Assembly: GCA_024760905.1 (NCBI GenBank)
Contig: CM045734.1
Coordinates: 248,001-312,000 of the forward strand
Length of the DNA: 64,000 nt
Direction of reading: 5' to 3'
Origin: Plotosus lineatus
Taxonomy: Eukaryota; Chordata; Actinopteri; Siluriformes; Plotosidae
The notes under the pieces are model-generated. The model was not told where the DNA came from. It did not search any database and was given only the letters and a program-made list of their open reading frames with translations. Of this stretch, positions 32,765 to 44,226 are shown piece after piece. How positions within the stretch are numbered: the stretch's first letter is position 1; every line of letters begins with the position of its first letter. The position numbers and the translations under genes are program-made.

Positions 32765-35622
32765 CTGGAAACAAAAGAACATGACATTTTCAGTTTGAGT
32801 GTAAAAAAAAAAAAAAAAAACCCTCAAAAGTTGATCGTTACAATTGGGCAAAGTTTGAATCTTTCTCCACTTTGACATTCAGAGCAGGGTGCAGAAACTG
32901 AAAAGAAAAATTAAAGGTTTCTTACCCAGCCCCCTTTTAGAATCCTTAATCACCAGTCCTGTCCATTTCTGGTGAGACACACACCGAATGATATCCGGGT
33001 CCGTCTCGATGGTGAACTTGTGGGCTGCCGTCCACATCTTCACGATGTCCTCAGCACTCGGACAGTTGGCCATCCACTCCTCCTTTTCCATTAACCTGTG
33101 AACTTTCCCCACCGTTGGCTTCCTGGCACTGAAGTGTGCTGAAAAAGAGAACAGAATAATTTTGTCACGGCAGTTGTTTGCCTCAGTAAATAAGTTGCAT
33201 AGTTTGAGATTATTAATGCTTATCCGCATTATAGTGTTTCGGGCTTCGGAGTACTGTACTTACATAGCAGATACCGCTGCCTCTCTGCATACTGACAAGC
33301 TCGCCACTCGTCACAATGCACACGGCCCTCGCTAAATCCCACCTGCACCCTGGCCTTTTTGGACGGAGGCTGGCCATGTTTGGTCACTGGGAAGCTCCTG
33401 GTGAAATCAGAAAAGTTTCTCTCCACATGCTTGCGGGCTTGATCGGATTCGCCGTCCGAGGACTCGTTTGGTGAGGAGAAGCTGTAAAATTAGAGAAAAT
33501 TAAAAGGGTTAAAATAGTACAACTTGGTAAGTATACATGAAATATGATTGCGATGCATGGTTGCCTTGTGAAATAAGATAATGAGGAGACCTACCGTCCC
33601 AGGGTGTCCAACAGTGTAGCCGTTTGGACAATGGATTCATCCACCCACATTCTGTAATGCTGTTAGTACATGTTGCATTCTTTTCCATATTTCAATCCGA
33701 TTAAATTAAATGAATAAAATGTTCGACTGAAATACATAAATACATCATGTACTTCAACAAATCTTTTTTTTTTTTTTCCTGTCTACATTCAATTTTATTT
33801 TTACCAGTCTAGTGGTGTAATATAAAACATTTATACATCAGCACATGGATTCATGTAGGTACTCACGTTTCGTGAAACCGGACAATGTCATTGGTGACAC
33901 TATGAACGGGCTTCCCAGTCGAAGAAATGAAAAAATTGTCAGTTTCGCTTCTGAGGTATCCCGGACGAATGTGTTCGTAGTATGCTTGAAACCACTTGGG
34001 GGACAAAAGAGACAATTTCTTGACTGTAAAATAGTGTAAGCAGTTGAAAAATCGCTTTCACAATGAGACATAAGTGGCGAGCATATTTAGCTGTTAAAGA
34101 ACTTACAGCTTCCTCCTCCTGGGTCAGGGCAAATGTGGCCACCTGCATAGTTGCCGTCTTATGTTGGCTGATGCCGATCACCACCCTTGCGTTTTTGTGT
34201 TTTCTGTTCACCCACTCTTTTGTCTGGAAAAGAATGGAAGTGGAGGGAAATGTATGAATGAATTATTTTTCAAAAAGACATTTCAACACGTGAAAAAAAA
34301 AAAACCCAAGATAAAATAGCACGAGCTAAAAAACAAATTTCCTCAGGCTATTAAAATAGATGCACTCACCGTCATGCCTTCCACAGCTCCGGGGCGTTGA
34401 AAATGTTTCAACACCAGGAGAGCTTCGCAGTAGTAGCGATAGGTGAACTTCTCTGACTCGGAGACCTCAAGGTTGGTGATGAATTTCCCGAATGTAAGGA
34501 GCATGTCGTGTTTGGCCACCCTCAGAATCTTCTGGCAGTCTCTGACACTCCGTGTTCCTTCCATCAGCCGTTCATATCTAGATTTGATTTCATTAAAAAA
34601 ATAAATAAATAAATAAATAAAAAAAAAACATTTACGATTGTAGTCATAAACAGAAAAAGGGCAAAACGCATAGAAAAGGCAAAGATTTGCCTCGTTTTGC
34701 AGACGTCCTTCGAATAAGACTTCGAGACGGGCTTTTTCATCGTCTGTAGAAATTCCTTGAAGGCCTGGAGGTTGTCACGGAGGTCTTTGTCTGCCATCGT
34801 CAGGTCCAGCCTACTTTTCAAGTAGTCGACAAACCTGATCATACTCTTTAAATAGTTTAATACTGTGGCTGCACTCATTTCTGTGCGGCGGAGGCTGCTG
34901 AGGTACTCCCGTGATTGTTGGCTCTTACTTAAGAAGTCCATTCTCAGTTCATCCCCGGTCGGCTGCAGGTACCGCAGGAAACGTGACACATTGTCGACCT
35001 TTGAATAAGGATAACGAGAAAGAAATATTAATATTAGCATCACACCAAATAACAGGACGTGTGTGACTGGTTCCGAAAAACCATTCATGATGACATATCA
35101 CCTCCTGTTGGCAATTGTGGACACCCAGGGTCTCACTTAGATACTTTTTAAAGTCCAAGAGGAGCACAGTGTCATCGCTGAATTTATCATATAGACCAGC
35201 CTCACACACAAGGACCTAGGTCCACACAAGCAGAGCTGGAGGTGGCAGCAATAGTATGCGTGGCACTGGCGGCACCAGCATCGGTTGCAGTAGCATAGGT
35301 GTTACCGGTGGTGTCAGGCTCAGGGTCAGTCAGGAGCATATCTGACTCACGGGGCCCATTGAGAATGAAAAAGCCACGCTGTACGAGCTCCTTCAGAAAG
35401 GCAATGCGGCCGGGCCGGTGGGGTATGTCATTCACCAGATCCTTGTAATCCCAGGTCCGGCTGTCCCTGACCCATCGTTTGGTTGATGCCTTAGCTTTGC
35501 TCACCTCCATTGTGATTTCTTCTGGTGTGCTGCCTTTCATACACCCCCTCAACAGATTGACCGAAACTCTGTCCTGGGGCATGTAGCACCTTAAGCAGTG
35601 AACGTAGTTGCGCTCAGGGATC
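32357..35622 (-). pseudogene. Recombinase-SET family unit U3
   Basis: Minus-strand exons with GT/AG (one GC/AG) sites and matching phases: E2 about 35213-35622 (its tail fused to a truncated E3, 35102-35203), E4 34691-34998, E5 34370-34577 (QRPGAV), E6 34107-34223 (HKTATMQVATFA), E7 33867-33994, E8 33595-33661 only (the part with the second Arg, His and Tyr is deleted), E9 33264-33481, E10 32926-33138, E11 32357-32764. So the helical core-binding region, the first half of the recombinase-like domain, the linker and the SET exon remain. Lesions are the E2/E3 deletion, the E8 deletion and two 1-base losses in E11. The E8 deletion also removes the intron that holds the PGRMC fragment in U4. Confidence 0.8.
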
Positions 35623-35935
35623 CTAAAAGAGAACGACAACAACATGATCAGGTCATGGGTTCAAGCCCAGTAAACAAATGTATGTATTAAAGGACTAGAT
35701 AGAAACAAGTATGGATACAGTACTAGATAAAATAAAATTAGGTAACAACTTGTTATAAACCTGACAGCTTTATTTTTTACAATTTGGTAACTTATTTTTT
35801 ATTGACACTTATGTTATATGTACTTGGGCTATTAAGTTACATTTTCTGATCAGAATCCATTACTTTTCTGAAGCTTCCTCAAGTAATCTCATTTAATATT
35901 TGTCTCACCTCTTCTCAGCTTCTCCAGCCATCATG
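35623..35935. other. Family intron 1 and LINE-derived sequence
   Basis: 35623-35755 is shared with 11872-11995. 35800-35900 is shared with 12225-12310. No exon; the start exon of U3 is not found here. Confidence 0.45.
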
Positions 35936-36200
35936 GAATGAAGTGCAAAAGAGTAAAAACTCCAAGTGACCTTAACACAGACACGTTCCAGGTAAAGATA
36001 AAACGGGGAGTGGACAAACACAGAATTTATTTTTTCTCTGTTATGAGGATTGGCTCAACCCCCGAATGACACACCCAAACCCCTCATTTACATGCACCTA
36101 CACCCCATGTGGTAAGTGACATGGCTCCTCTTTGATGTCAGGTTTGCTGCACTGTGTGTGTGTGTGTATCTGGGGTTGGGGGTGGGGGCTTACGATGGCT
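35936..36200. repeat. Second copy of dispersed repeat R1
   Basis: Near-identical to 12995-13275, including the TG run and 'atctggggttgggggtgggg'. Here it is followed by AT-rich sequence instead of plus-strand exon 2. Confidence 0.6.
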
Positions 36201-36514
36201 CTGGATGGCTGAGTGTGTGTATCTGTATAATATATATAAATATAAATATATCATATAAATATATAATAATAATAATAAATGCATAAATATATATAATATA
36301 TAATAGAAGAAAATAATTTATATAATAAATATATAATAAATAATAATAATATAATAATAACTATAATAATAATATAATTTTATTATATAATAAATATAAT
36401 AAAAACAATATGTATATATATATAAAATATGTGAATTTATGCAACCATTATACCAACAATACACTTGTTAGTTTAATTGTTTAATTGTTAGTTAGTAAAA
36501 GTCTGTTGGAATTT
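36201..36514. other. Extremely AT-rich simple sequence
   Basis: Almost only A and T (irregular TAA/TATA words) from about 36225 to 36425. No feature seen. Confidence 0.6.
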
Positions 36515-36993
36515 ATGCAACCATTATACGCAGTGATAATTTTAAGTTATTATTGCATAAGCACTTGTTTGTGTAGCTCTATCTGGGGAAAGGAAACGCA
36601 CCTTATCTATTATGAGGTGGTCGTCTCTCTTCCCGGTTCCTGGCTCCCATTGTTGCATACAGCTTACAAATCCGGCAACAAAATACTTGTAAGCTTCCAC
36701 TGATTTGTAAGCTTTTAACTCTTTGCCAGTAAATGGAGAAATGGAGACGGACCGTGGACAAGATATGTACAAAGATCCAAGTAGGCAAAAGCAGGAAGGG
36801 AAGAATGGTCGCATTCTAACACATTCCTAAACATTGACTGCGGCATTAGATATGGATCGGCAATCCCCAGCTTCTTTATTTTACTCAGATAGCTTGCCGT
36901 CTGGTCACCCGTCAGATGATTGACAACGTCTGACGATATTAAAGTGTCATTGCTTTTGTCTTCGACACTCGCATATTTTGCTTTCGCGGTCAT
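36515..36993 (-). pseudogene. SWIM/YqaJ-type fish gene fragment, 5' exon
   Basis: Minus-strand ATG at 36993 starts MTAKAKYASVEDKSNDTL, then KIKKLGIADPYLMPQSMF, LDLCTYLVHGPSPF, and after a frame change GKELKAYKSVEAYKYFVAGF. Proteins with this DPY...P and LKAYKSLEAY pattern are frequent in fish genomes as N-terminal parts of large SWIM-finger/YqaJ-nuclease-like proteins of probable mobile origin. The frame change is an 8-bp tandem duplication (ctccattt twice on the minus strand, about 36733-36748), also present in the copy at 59143-59450. Function here: none expected. I recognise the pattern but cannot name the gene. Confidence 0.55.
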
Positions 36994-37025
36994 TATCGGT
37001 TGTTGTTGAAGCCATGCTTAGTGAA

Positions 37026-37029
<4 letters not shown>

Positions 37030-37068
<39 letters not shown>
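37030..37068. repeat. (GT)n microsatellite
   Basis: About 19 GT units. The paralogous site 59488-59522 has an interrupted version. Confidence 0.9.
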
Positions 37069-37091
37069 CTGGATCACACTTGCCGTCCAAG

Positions 37092-38162
37092 ATGGCAGGG
37101 TCGGGACGCACTACACAATTTCCCTTGACCACCATGCCGGGCATGACCCAGAAATACAAACCTTTTGGGGTGGGAGATATACAGGCCATAGTGGACAAAC
37201 TGCCGCTGGTAGTAGACGGAGGGAATATGTGGCTGGCCAAATTGGACACACTCACAGCCGGACACACCTTATCAATCGGAGATTTCAGGGCCATAGGAGC
37301 ACGGTGCATGGCCCCCACCGACTTTAGAGGCATCGAGGAAGACGCAAACACTACAATAGTTCCTGACAGCACACCATTCACCGCACACAGCACCGAGATA
37401 GGCCAGGCAATGAGGAGTAAATTCCCACTGCCCCGGTCTACGGTCATGCCAAAACTGAAGTGGAACCCTGACCAGAACCCGAGAGAGTACCTAACCCAAT
37501 CCACGGAGACGTGGACTAAATTGACGGGTTGTCACCCAGGTAATCAGGGCATACAGATGGAATGGTTCCGCCAGGCCGCATTTAAACGGGTGCCCGAGGC
37601 GGTGAAAAATGTAATGATAAATGCCCCGGACATGGCGGGGGCTCAGTCTCACGTCTGCCATAAACATTTGGTGCACCACCTGACCCAGGCGCAGGACAAG
37701 AACCAAAGTGATGAATCAGAAATAAAAGAGTTGCAGTCACAGCTCCTAAAACTCCAATTAATTAAGGCTAGACAAGAAGCGAGTGACAAAAAACAGAAAC
37801 CTCGCGAACAACATAGACAAATGACAGCTGAAGCTTTGGATCCATACCCCGTCCCTGCTTGGCAGCCACCTCAATACACCACATATCCTCCACGCCAACC
37901 ACAGTACAGAGGCAGGGGCAGGGGCATGCAGAGGAGAGGTTACAGGGGAGTACCTGGGGGGGGGGGATGGTACGGGGGCTACCAGGTTTGCTATATCTGT
38001 GGCGGTCCAAACCACTGGGCCCGGGATTGTTTGGTCCGCGTACAAAGAGGGGATGACGAACAACGAGGGAAAGGCCGAGGAAGTTCGATGCCACAACTCC
38101 CGCTGCCAGCTGGTCAACCCACTCAGCTTTCTATGTGGGGAGACTACGAACACCAACAATGA
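37092..38162 (+). CDS. gag: ERV gag polyprotein
   Basis: Open from 36978; the first plausible start is ATG at 37092, but the first codons lie in the junction word shared with the host copy, so the true N-terminus may be lost. About 356 residues. No MG myristoylation start is seen. Features in order: matrix/capsid-like region, a Gln/Lys-rich helix with coiled-coil character (about 37710-37800), an Arg/Gly-rich stretch (37905-37970), and one CCHC zinc knuckle, CYICGGPNHWARDC (37989-38030), which binds viral RNA. It ends at TGA 38160-38162, in frame with pol, the arrangement used for termination suppression in gamma- and epsilonretroviruses. The reading frame has no internal lesion. Confidence 0.8.
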   Translation: MAGSGRTTQFPLTTMPGMTQKYKPFGVGDIQAIVDKLPLVVDGGNMWLAKLDTLTAGHTLSIGDFRAIGARCMAPTDFRGIEEDANTTIVPDSTPFTAHSTEIGQAMRSKFPLPRSTVMPKLKWNPDQNPREYLTQSTETWTKLTGCHPGNQGIQMEWFRQAAFKRVPEAVKNVMINAPDMAGAQSHVCHKHLVHHLTQAQDKNQSDESEIKELQSQLLKLQLIKARQEASDKKQKPREQHRQMTAEALDPYPVPAWQPPQYTTYPPRQPQYRGRGRGMQRRGYRGVPGGGGWYGGYQVCYICGGPNHWARDCLVRVQRGDDEQRGKGRGSSMPQLPLPAGQPTQLSMWGDYEHQQ

Positions 38163-41100
38163 CACACCCCACAGAGACGCCCCGACGAGCAGGTGACGGC
38201 AGAGCCTGTACTGTCGGTCACAGTAGAAAACAGATCAATGACTTTTTTGGTGGACACAGGCGCCACTTTGTCCTCCATTTGCACCATGCCAAAGAGACAT
38301 TGTTTAACACAGCACTCGATTACTGTGATGGGTTTCTCTGGGGTACCAACCACGCTGCCTACAAGTATGCCTTTGGACACTCGTATAGGTCTCCAAAGAC
38401 TGTTACACTCGTATGTATATTCCCCTAACACACCAACCAACTTACTAGGAAGGGACCTGTTGGTTTCCCTAGGAGCTACCATCATGTGCGAACCAGATGG
38501 ACTGACTGTCTCATTTCCAGACGGCACCAAGTTGTCATGCGGCCACTCGCCCGATACGATCACAGGACAGTACATAATGCAGCCTCTCGCTGAACCACAG
38601 GCCGACATCTACTGGGGTGTACTACAACCAGAAACACAGGCACGCCGGGGGGGGGGGGTTCTCTCCACCTTTCTCCAGTGGAAACCCTGGGTCTCTCAGA
38701 TTCATCCCTATGTCTCGCCTCTCGATCCACCACACGTCACTCTGTTATATGATAGGCACTCGAATCTATGTTACGAAGACGATTTTGCTTCCCAAATTGA
38801 GGGGACAGAATGGCAGATAATTACACGTAATATTTATGTGGCTCCCGAGGGGGTAGTGGCGGGGGTAGATCTAACATTCGAACAAATGTCATGGTATGAA
38901 ATGTCAGACGAGGCTGCACCCCATGTCTCACTGGCATTGCATCCAGCACATCAGGCTAAAGAATTGGGCACTATCGTTAAAAGGGCCAAAGCCCACACTG
39001 ATTGGACACTCACGCAATGGCGACATGTCACCTTTTCACCCATCATAAACATGTACATTGAGATGACTGCCTCAGATATGGCGATCTTAGAACACGCACA
39101 CATATCTAGGCATCATGGAAGGGAAAAAACTGACCATCCGGAGGCAGCGGCATTATTGGACGAACTTCCAGACACATTGTGGGCACAAGGCCCTACTGAT
39201 GTCGGACTAGTACAATGCAAACCCGTTACTTTTGAACTTACCTCGACAGAGCCAATTTGGATCAGACAATACCTGCAAAAACCACTAGCTGAGGCAGGGA
39301 TTGCGGACACAATAGCAGGTTTATTAGAAAAGGGGGTACTGGAACCTTCGTCCTCTGATTGGAATACACCTATACTCCTTGTAGAGAAGAAGGGGACGGG
39401 AAAGTATCGTATGGCGCACGATTTGAGGGCCATTAACGCCGCCCTCCTAACGGCCACGGCTCCGGTGTCTAATCCATATGTTGCTCTGACCTGTCTCGAC
39501 CCGGCACATCGCTGGTTTACTTGCATAGATTTGGCTAATGCTTTCTTTAGTCACCCACTGACAGAACACTGCAGGGACATTTTCTCTTTCACTTTCCGAG
39601 GCACTCAGCTCCGATACACTCGACTTCCGCAGGGGTTCGCACTGTCACCAGGTATTTTCAATCAGGTTTTGAAACGCGTCCTAGAGGGATGCACTCTCCC
39701 GGAAGGGGTCACTCTGGTCCAGTATGTTGATGATTTACTGCTGGCGACGCCCACGGTTGACCTCTGTCTGCAGGGGACGTCGCTAACCCTTCAACATCTA
39801 GCTCAGGCGGGGTTTAAGGTCAGTAAACATAAATTACAGATCTGTCGTAAGCAAGTCTCCTTTTTAGGGCGCCAAATCTCTCAGAAGGGGTCAGGCCTAA
39901 CACCACACCATAAATCGGCCATTTTGCATCACCCCAAACCACGCCTAGTTAAGGACATGCTATCTTTTCTAGGCCTCACAGGTTATAGCCGTCAGTATGT
40001 CCCTAACTACACAGGGTTAACCTCTCCACTGCGGGACTTAGTGAAGGAAAAAGGCATGCGTAACCTCTCAGCCACGCTCAACTGGACAGCAGACGCGGAG
40101 GAATCGTTCATTCTTCTCAAACAGGAGTTGGCCTCAGAGGCTGATTTGGCTATCCCAGATTATTCACAACCCTTTTCCCTTGATGTTTCTGGAACAGCCA
40201 CATGCGCTAATGGGGTGCTGTTTCAGAAAAAAGGGGGCGATAGACGAGTATTAATGTACCTCAGCGTCATGCTAGATAAGACTGAGAAAAGACACCCAAT
40301 TTGCACACAGCACGCAGCCGGAGTCACAAAACTCATTCAAAAAACGGCACACATCGTCATGAACCACCCCTTACATGTGCTAACCACACATAGTGTTGTG
40401 GCGTACGTGAACTCACAGACTTTCACACTAACACCACTCAGACAAAGAAGAATATGCAGGGTCCTAGAGGCTCCAAATTTACACTTCACACACGAGGGCG
40501 TCAATATGGCGGATCAGATGGGGTTAGGGGAGCCGCATGAATGCGCAGAGAAAGTGACTCAGATGACCACAGTCAGGGAAGGACTGTACTCAGACCCCAT
40601 ACCGGACGCCAGGAACCTATATACGGACGGTTGCTGTTACAGACACGATAAGTATGGACTCATAGCAGCGTACGCGGTAGTAGAACAGACACCACAGGGG
40701 ATGGTAACAGTGGAAGCTGAGAGACTGGTAGGACAACAGTCAGCACAGAGAGCGGAAATATTAGGAGTGGTAGCAGCGCTCCGACTAGGTAAAGGACAGG
40801 ATGTTAATGTTTTTACCGACTCGGCATACGCCGCAAACGCAGTACACATCGAACTAGGACAATGGGTTAGAGCCGGCTTTCTAACCGCGTCGAACAAACC
40901 AATCAAACACGAGGAAGACATGAAGCATCTCGCAGATAGTTTGCTGCTTCCCAACAAAGTGGCAGTAATCAAGTGCAAAGGACACGAGAAAACATCCTCA
41001 CTCACTAAGGCGGGAAATGACGCAGCAGCAAAACAGGCCGCGGGATACACACCCACTATGTACACAATACGCGCGGAACAAGAGGCGGTAAGAGACAGAC

Positions 41101-41368
41101 ACACACAAGTATTGGTGCACGAACAAGATCTCGCGTCACCACAAGAGAAAACGCTCTGGAAGGCAAGGGGGTGTACGTGCACGGAGGGTCTTTGGAGAGG
41201 ACCGGATGGCAGGGTGATTCTGCCACCGGGTCTTAGGACAACTACATTCACAGAGGCGCATGGTGTGGGGCATGTGGGGACAGTGCAGATGATGAAGAAT
41301 TTGAATAATTGGTGGCATCCATTTTTGAAGGACATGATTAAACATTTTGTACAAACATGTGAAGTGTG
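38163..41368 (+). CDS. pol: ERV pro-pol (protease, RT, RNase H, start of integrase)
   Basis: In the same frame as gag after one TGA, so it would be made by readthrough. Order: aspartic protease with LVDTGATLSS (about 38250), reverse transcriptase with DLRAINAAL, LPQGFALSPGIFNQVL (about 39625) and VQYVDDLLLATP (about 39720; catalytic Asp pair), tether, RNase H with YTDGCC (about 40620) and NVFTDSAYAAN, and the integrase zinc-binding region starting HGVGHVGTVQMMKN (about 41260). The frame stops at 41366-41368 just inside the second Cys pair of the HHCC motif. The integrase core continues in another frame (next entry). About 1,068 codons are otherwise intact. Confidence 0.85.
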
Positions 41369-42301
41369 AACTCAATATAACCCCAGACCCAACGGTGAAA
41401 CCACCTCCGGGATGCTTTCCATTGCTCACGAAGCCAGGGAAAGAGATAATTCTCGATTATACCGACATGAACATCATGGTTAAGGGGTATCGATATTTAC
41501 TGGTTTGTGTGGATAGTTACTCGGGGTGGCCCGAAGCATGGCCTACCAGAAAGGAGGACAGCGCCTCCGTGGTTAAATGTCTGGTTAACCACTACATCCC
41601 CCGACATGGGTTTCCTGAAAGGGTAAGATCAGACAATGGGACTCATTTTAAAAATAAAGACCTCCAACAGGTGGAAATCATGTTGGGACTGACCCACAAA
41701 TTTGGCTCCGTATACCACCCACAGTCACAAGGTAAGGTCGAGAGAATGAATAGAACTATTAAGGACAAATTGGCTAAAAACTGTGCACAGACCAAAATGA
41801 CATGGCTGGATGCCTTACCATTAGCTTTACTATCTATCCGAAGTTCCGTAAACCAAAGCACACACTTGACTCCACACGAACTACAGCCCGGTAGACCATT
41901 TCCTGGACCACACACAGTACTGGATACTGATGCACAAAACCTAACCCATAAACAATACTATCGTGAATTGCAAAGTCTCGTTGCAGCCTTTTCAGATCAA
42001 GTAAGGGAGCAGTACCAGGCGTCTACCGGCGGCCTTCCAGACACAGAGTGGGTCCTCCTGAAAGTCCTCAAGCGAAAGTGGACGGAGCCAAGGTGGACAG
42101 GACCCTACAAGATCAAAGAGCGCACCTCGCACGCCGTCCGGCTGGACAGCAAGGGCGACACCTGGTATTATTGGAGCCAGTGCGCAGCGGCAGAAGCTCC
42201 CAACAGATCACTCGTCAACACACACAGGGATCTGTGTGAAGCAGCAACCTCATCACCGGCCGGTGACGAAGAAAAAGACCACCAACAGCGCAGGGCAGAA
42301 T
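41347..42301 (+). pseudogene. ERV integrase core and C-terminal domain, frameshifted from pol
   Basis: Begins in the HHCC region in the +1-shifted frame relative to pol. The catalytic D,D-35-E core is recognisable: DYTDMN (about 41458), SDNGTHFKN (about 41630) and QGKVERMNRTI (about 41730). The C-terminal domain follows with EPRWTGPYKIKERTSHAV (about 42085-42140), and the ORF ends in a Lys/Gln/Arg-rich tail at 42303. A one-base loss near 41366 separates it from pol, so the integrase cannot be made as one chain. Downstream, 42304-42591 is a non-coding leader-like stretch before env. Confidence 0.8.
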
Positions 42302-42591
42302 AATCCCTGGGTGGCAAAAGGGGGTGAGGTAGTCTAACCCTCACCCTCACGGCAAGGCGGAGGAACAACGCGCCCCTGCAACAAGTAGCGTGCCAAGCTA
42401 CCAACGCAAGTTTGAAGAGTGTTATCCCAATTATATTGTTTTTAATTATATTGTAATGTGCTTTTGCTTTGAGTTGTGTGACAAAGAGTAGTGAAGGTCA
42501 TAAGTTCTTTAAGGTGTAGCGCGTGACGCTCCCTCGAATACAGTGAAGAATTTACTCTGTCATATTGAAGGTTTAGCTTGCTAGTTTCTAC

Positions 42592-44117
42592 ATGGAAGGT
42601 AAAGCCAGATGGGGTCTCTCCTCGAGTCCACTGATGTGTATTTCTGTTTTAGTCTCCTTGTTGGTAGTGCTCCCCATCCTGTGGGTACTTGACCCGCCCC
42701 TTACTCCCTCACAGAATGATACAACCACTACAGCCCACAGCAGACGCCGACGATTAGTCACACTAACTCGATTCACTTCGCGCAGTCCGGACAAGTGCCT
42801 GGTCAAATATGGAGGTATAGAGATTAAGTACGTCAAAGGCACTAAAGCCACATTTACTTTTGACCTATGTGCCATTATAAACTGCGCAGGTAAGAACACC
42901 ACGTGGCAGGGATACGACCTCTATCTCTGTGCGGCCTTCACTCATGCGGCGCATGCCCGATGGTGCCCTTCCTGGGGGAACGTTATAGCGTACACCGGGG
43001 CATGGACACCGGAAGGCCATACCACCGAGAGATTACGCGGACGAGTTACAATACAGCGCGACTTTCATATAAGCCAGAATCCTATCTCACTGTCCATCAA
43101 TAACATGTACACCTGTCTCGGGGAACGAGCGGATCAGTGGGGTCTCCAGGGGTGTATTGGGGGCGAATGCATCATCACTCTAGGAGTATCGATATCTGGA
43201 TCCGACCCCTTGGGCCTCATCAAAATTACTCTGGTGGACCCTCCCAAAGTCACAACTTTGAAATCACATTCACCCAAATACCCAGCGATTAATGCGACCC
43301 TTTCCCCTCAAATGGACGGCGTAAAGGTTCACGATTTTTCAAAAGATTCCCTGATTCAGATTATTCAGAAGGCTACTGGGTTTACGGACAAAAACTTATG
43401 GCTGGTTATGATGCAGGGCCTGGTCCGGTCATACTCTAACGACAGCTGTGTGATATGTTCCACGGCCCGCCCGGTGCTGATTACCTCGCCCTCTCCACTG
43501 ACCACTAATCCCGACTCCTTTCACTGTATATTAGAATTACACATGCTTGACAACCCCTCACCACCTTGTCAGGGATGGGAGACAGTCTTTCCACTGACCC
43601 CGAGTTCATCAGATCCCCCAATGTTTCAACCAGTGCGCTACGCTCACTCCTGTATCACGAGGCAAGGCAATTCTTCGTCCTCTAGGGTAGGAACCATTTC
43701 CCCGGACTGGTGTAATTCCACCATGAACGTGTCGGATTGGTTCAATTCCACCACCCTCACTAAAGCCCGCGCGGATATTTGGTGGTACTGCGGAGGGGCG
43801 GTGTTACATCCCACGCTCCCTCCTAACTGGACAGGCACCTGCACCCTGATCACTTTACTCATCCCTATCACGATTGTACCGGCCTCAGCGTCCGACCTAT
43901 TAGGACTCCTTTCACGCATACGTGTAAAGTCCATCTCCTTGTTCGACATTAAGCGCACGCGCCGGTCGATTCCCGCGCTTGGGAAGCAAGGCTTTCAAGG
44001 GTCTCCCACTTATATCGATGCAATCGGCGTCGCCTCGATCTTAACACTGGTTACATGCGCTAAAATATGCTTTTTAAAAACATTCAATAGACAGTCTTAC
44101 TCATTAATACAGTACTA
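42592..44117 (+). pseudogene. env: ERV envelope, truncated near the SU/TM boundary
   Basis: ATG at 42592; hydrophobic signal-like segment at residues about 14-34, then an Arg-rich patch (SRRRR). The surface-subunit-like part has many Cys and several N-x-S/T sites (for example NDT, NTT, NCS-type positions along 42890-43850). A basic KRTRRS (43951-43968) is a candidate furin-type cleavage site. Only about 26 residues of viral sequence follow; at about 44046 the reading enters host intron sequence and stops at 44118. The fusion subunit, membrane anchor and immunosuppressive/CX6C region are therefore missing. Glycoprotein for entry in the parent virus; not functional here. Confidence 0.75.
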
Positions 44118-44192
44118 ATGTATTAATGATGAAGAAAATCTTAACTTTTTTCTGTGATATTTATTGCTAATAAAATATAAACATTATACATC

Positions 44193-44223
<31 letters not shown>
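44047..44223. other. Unit intron 1 segment and TATA run
   Basis: Matches 13850-13975 ('aaatatgctttttaaaaaca', 'cagtcttactcattaata'). A (TA)n run (44196-44223) is the target of the Tigger element. Confidence 0.6.

Positions 44224-44226
<3 letters not shown>

Larger units (their letters stand above)
37092..44046 (+). mobile_element. Endogenous retrovirus body (gag-pol-env), no LTRs
   Basis: A class I (gamma/epsilon-like) provirus, judged by a single CCHC knuckle in gag, gag and pol in the same frame separated by one stop, a YVDD RT and a C-terminal integrase domain. On the left, unit sequence (compare 59523-59550) changes to gag within 'gatggca'. On the right, env changes to unit intron sequence within 'ctggttacatg' (compare 13846-13856). 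No LTR, primer-binding site or polypurine tract is found at either edge. The edges do not look like integrase products. Coding capacity is unusually well kept. Confidence 0.85.

Noticed and set aside
36700..37091. 5' LTR of the ERV
   Set aside because: This stretch is paralogous to 59143-59550, where no ERV is present, so it is unit sequence.
40637..41335. 232-codon minus-strand ORF opposite pol
   Set aside because: Antisense to RNase H and integrase with no recognisable domain; probably a shadow of pol codon composition.
42304..42591. LTR between pol and env
   Set aside because: No TG...CA ends, no second copy, and it lies where the pol-env spacer is expected.
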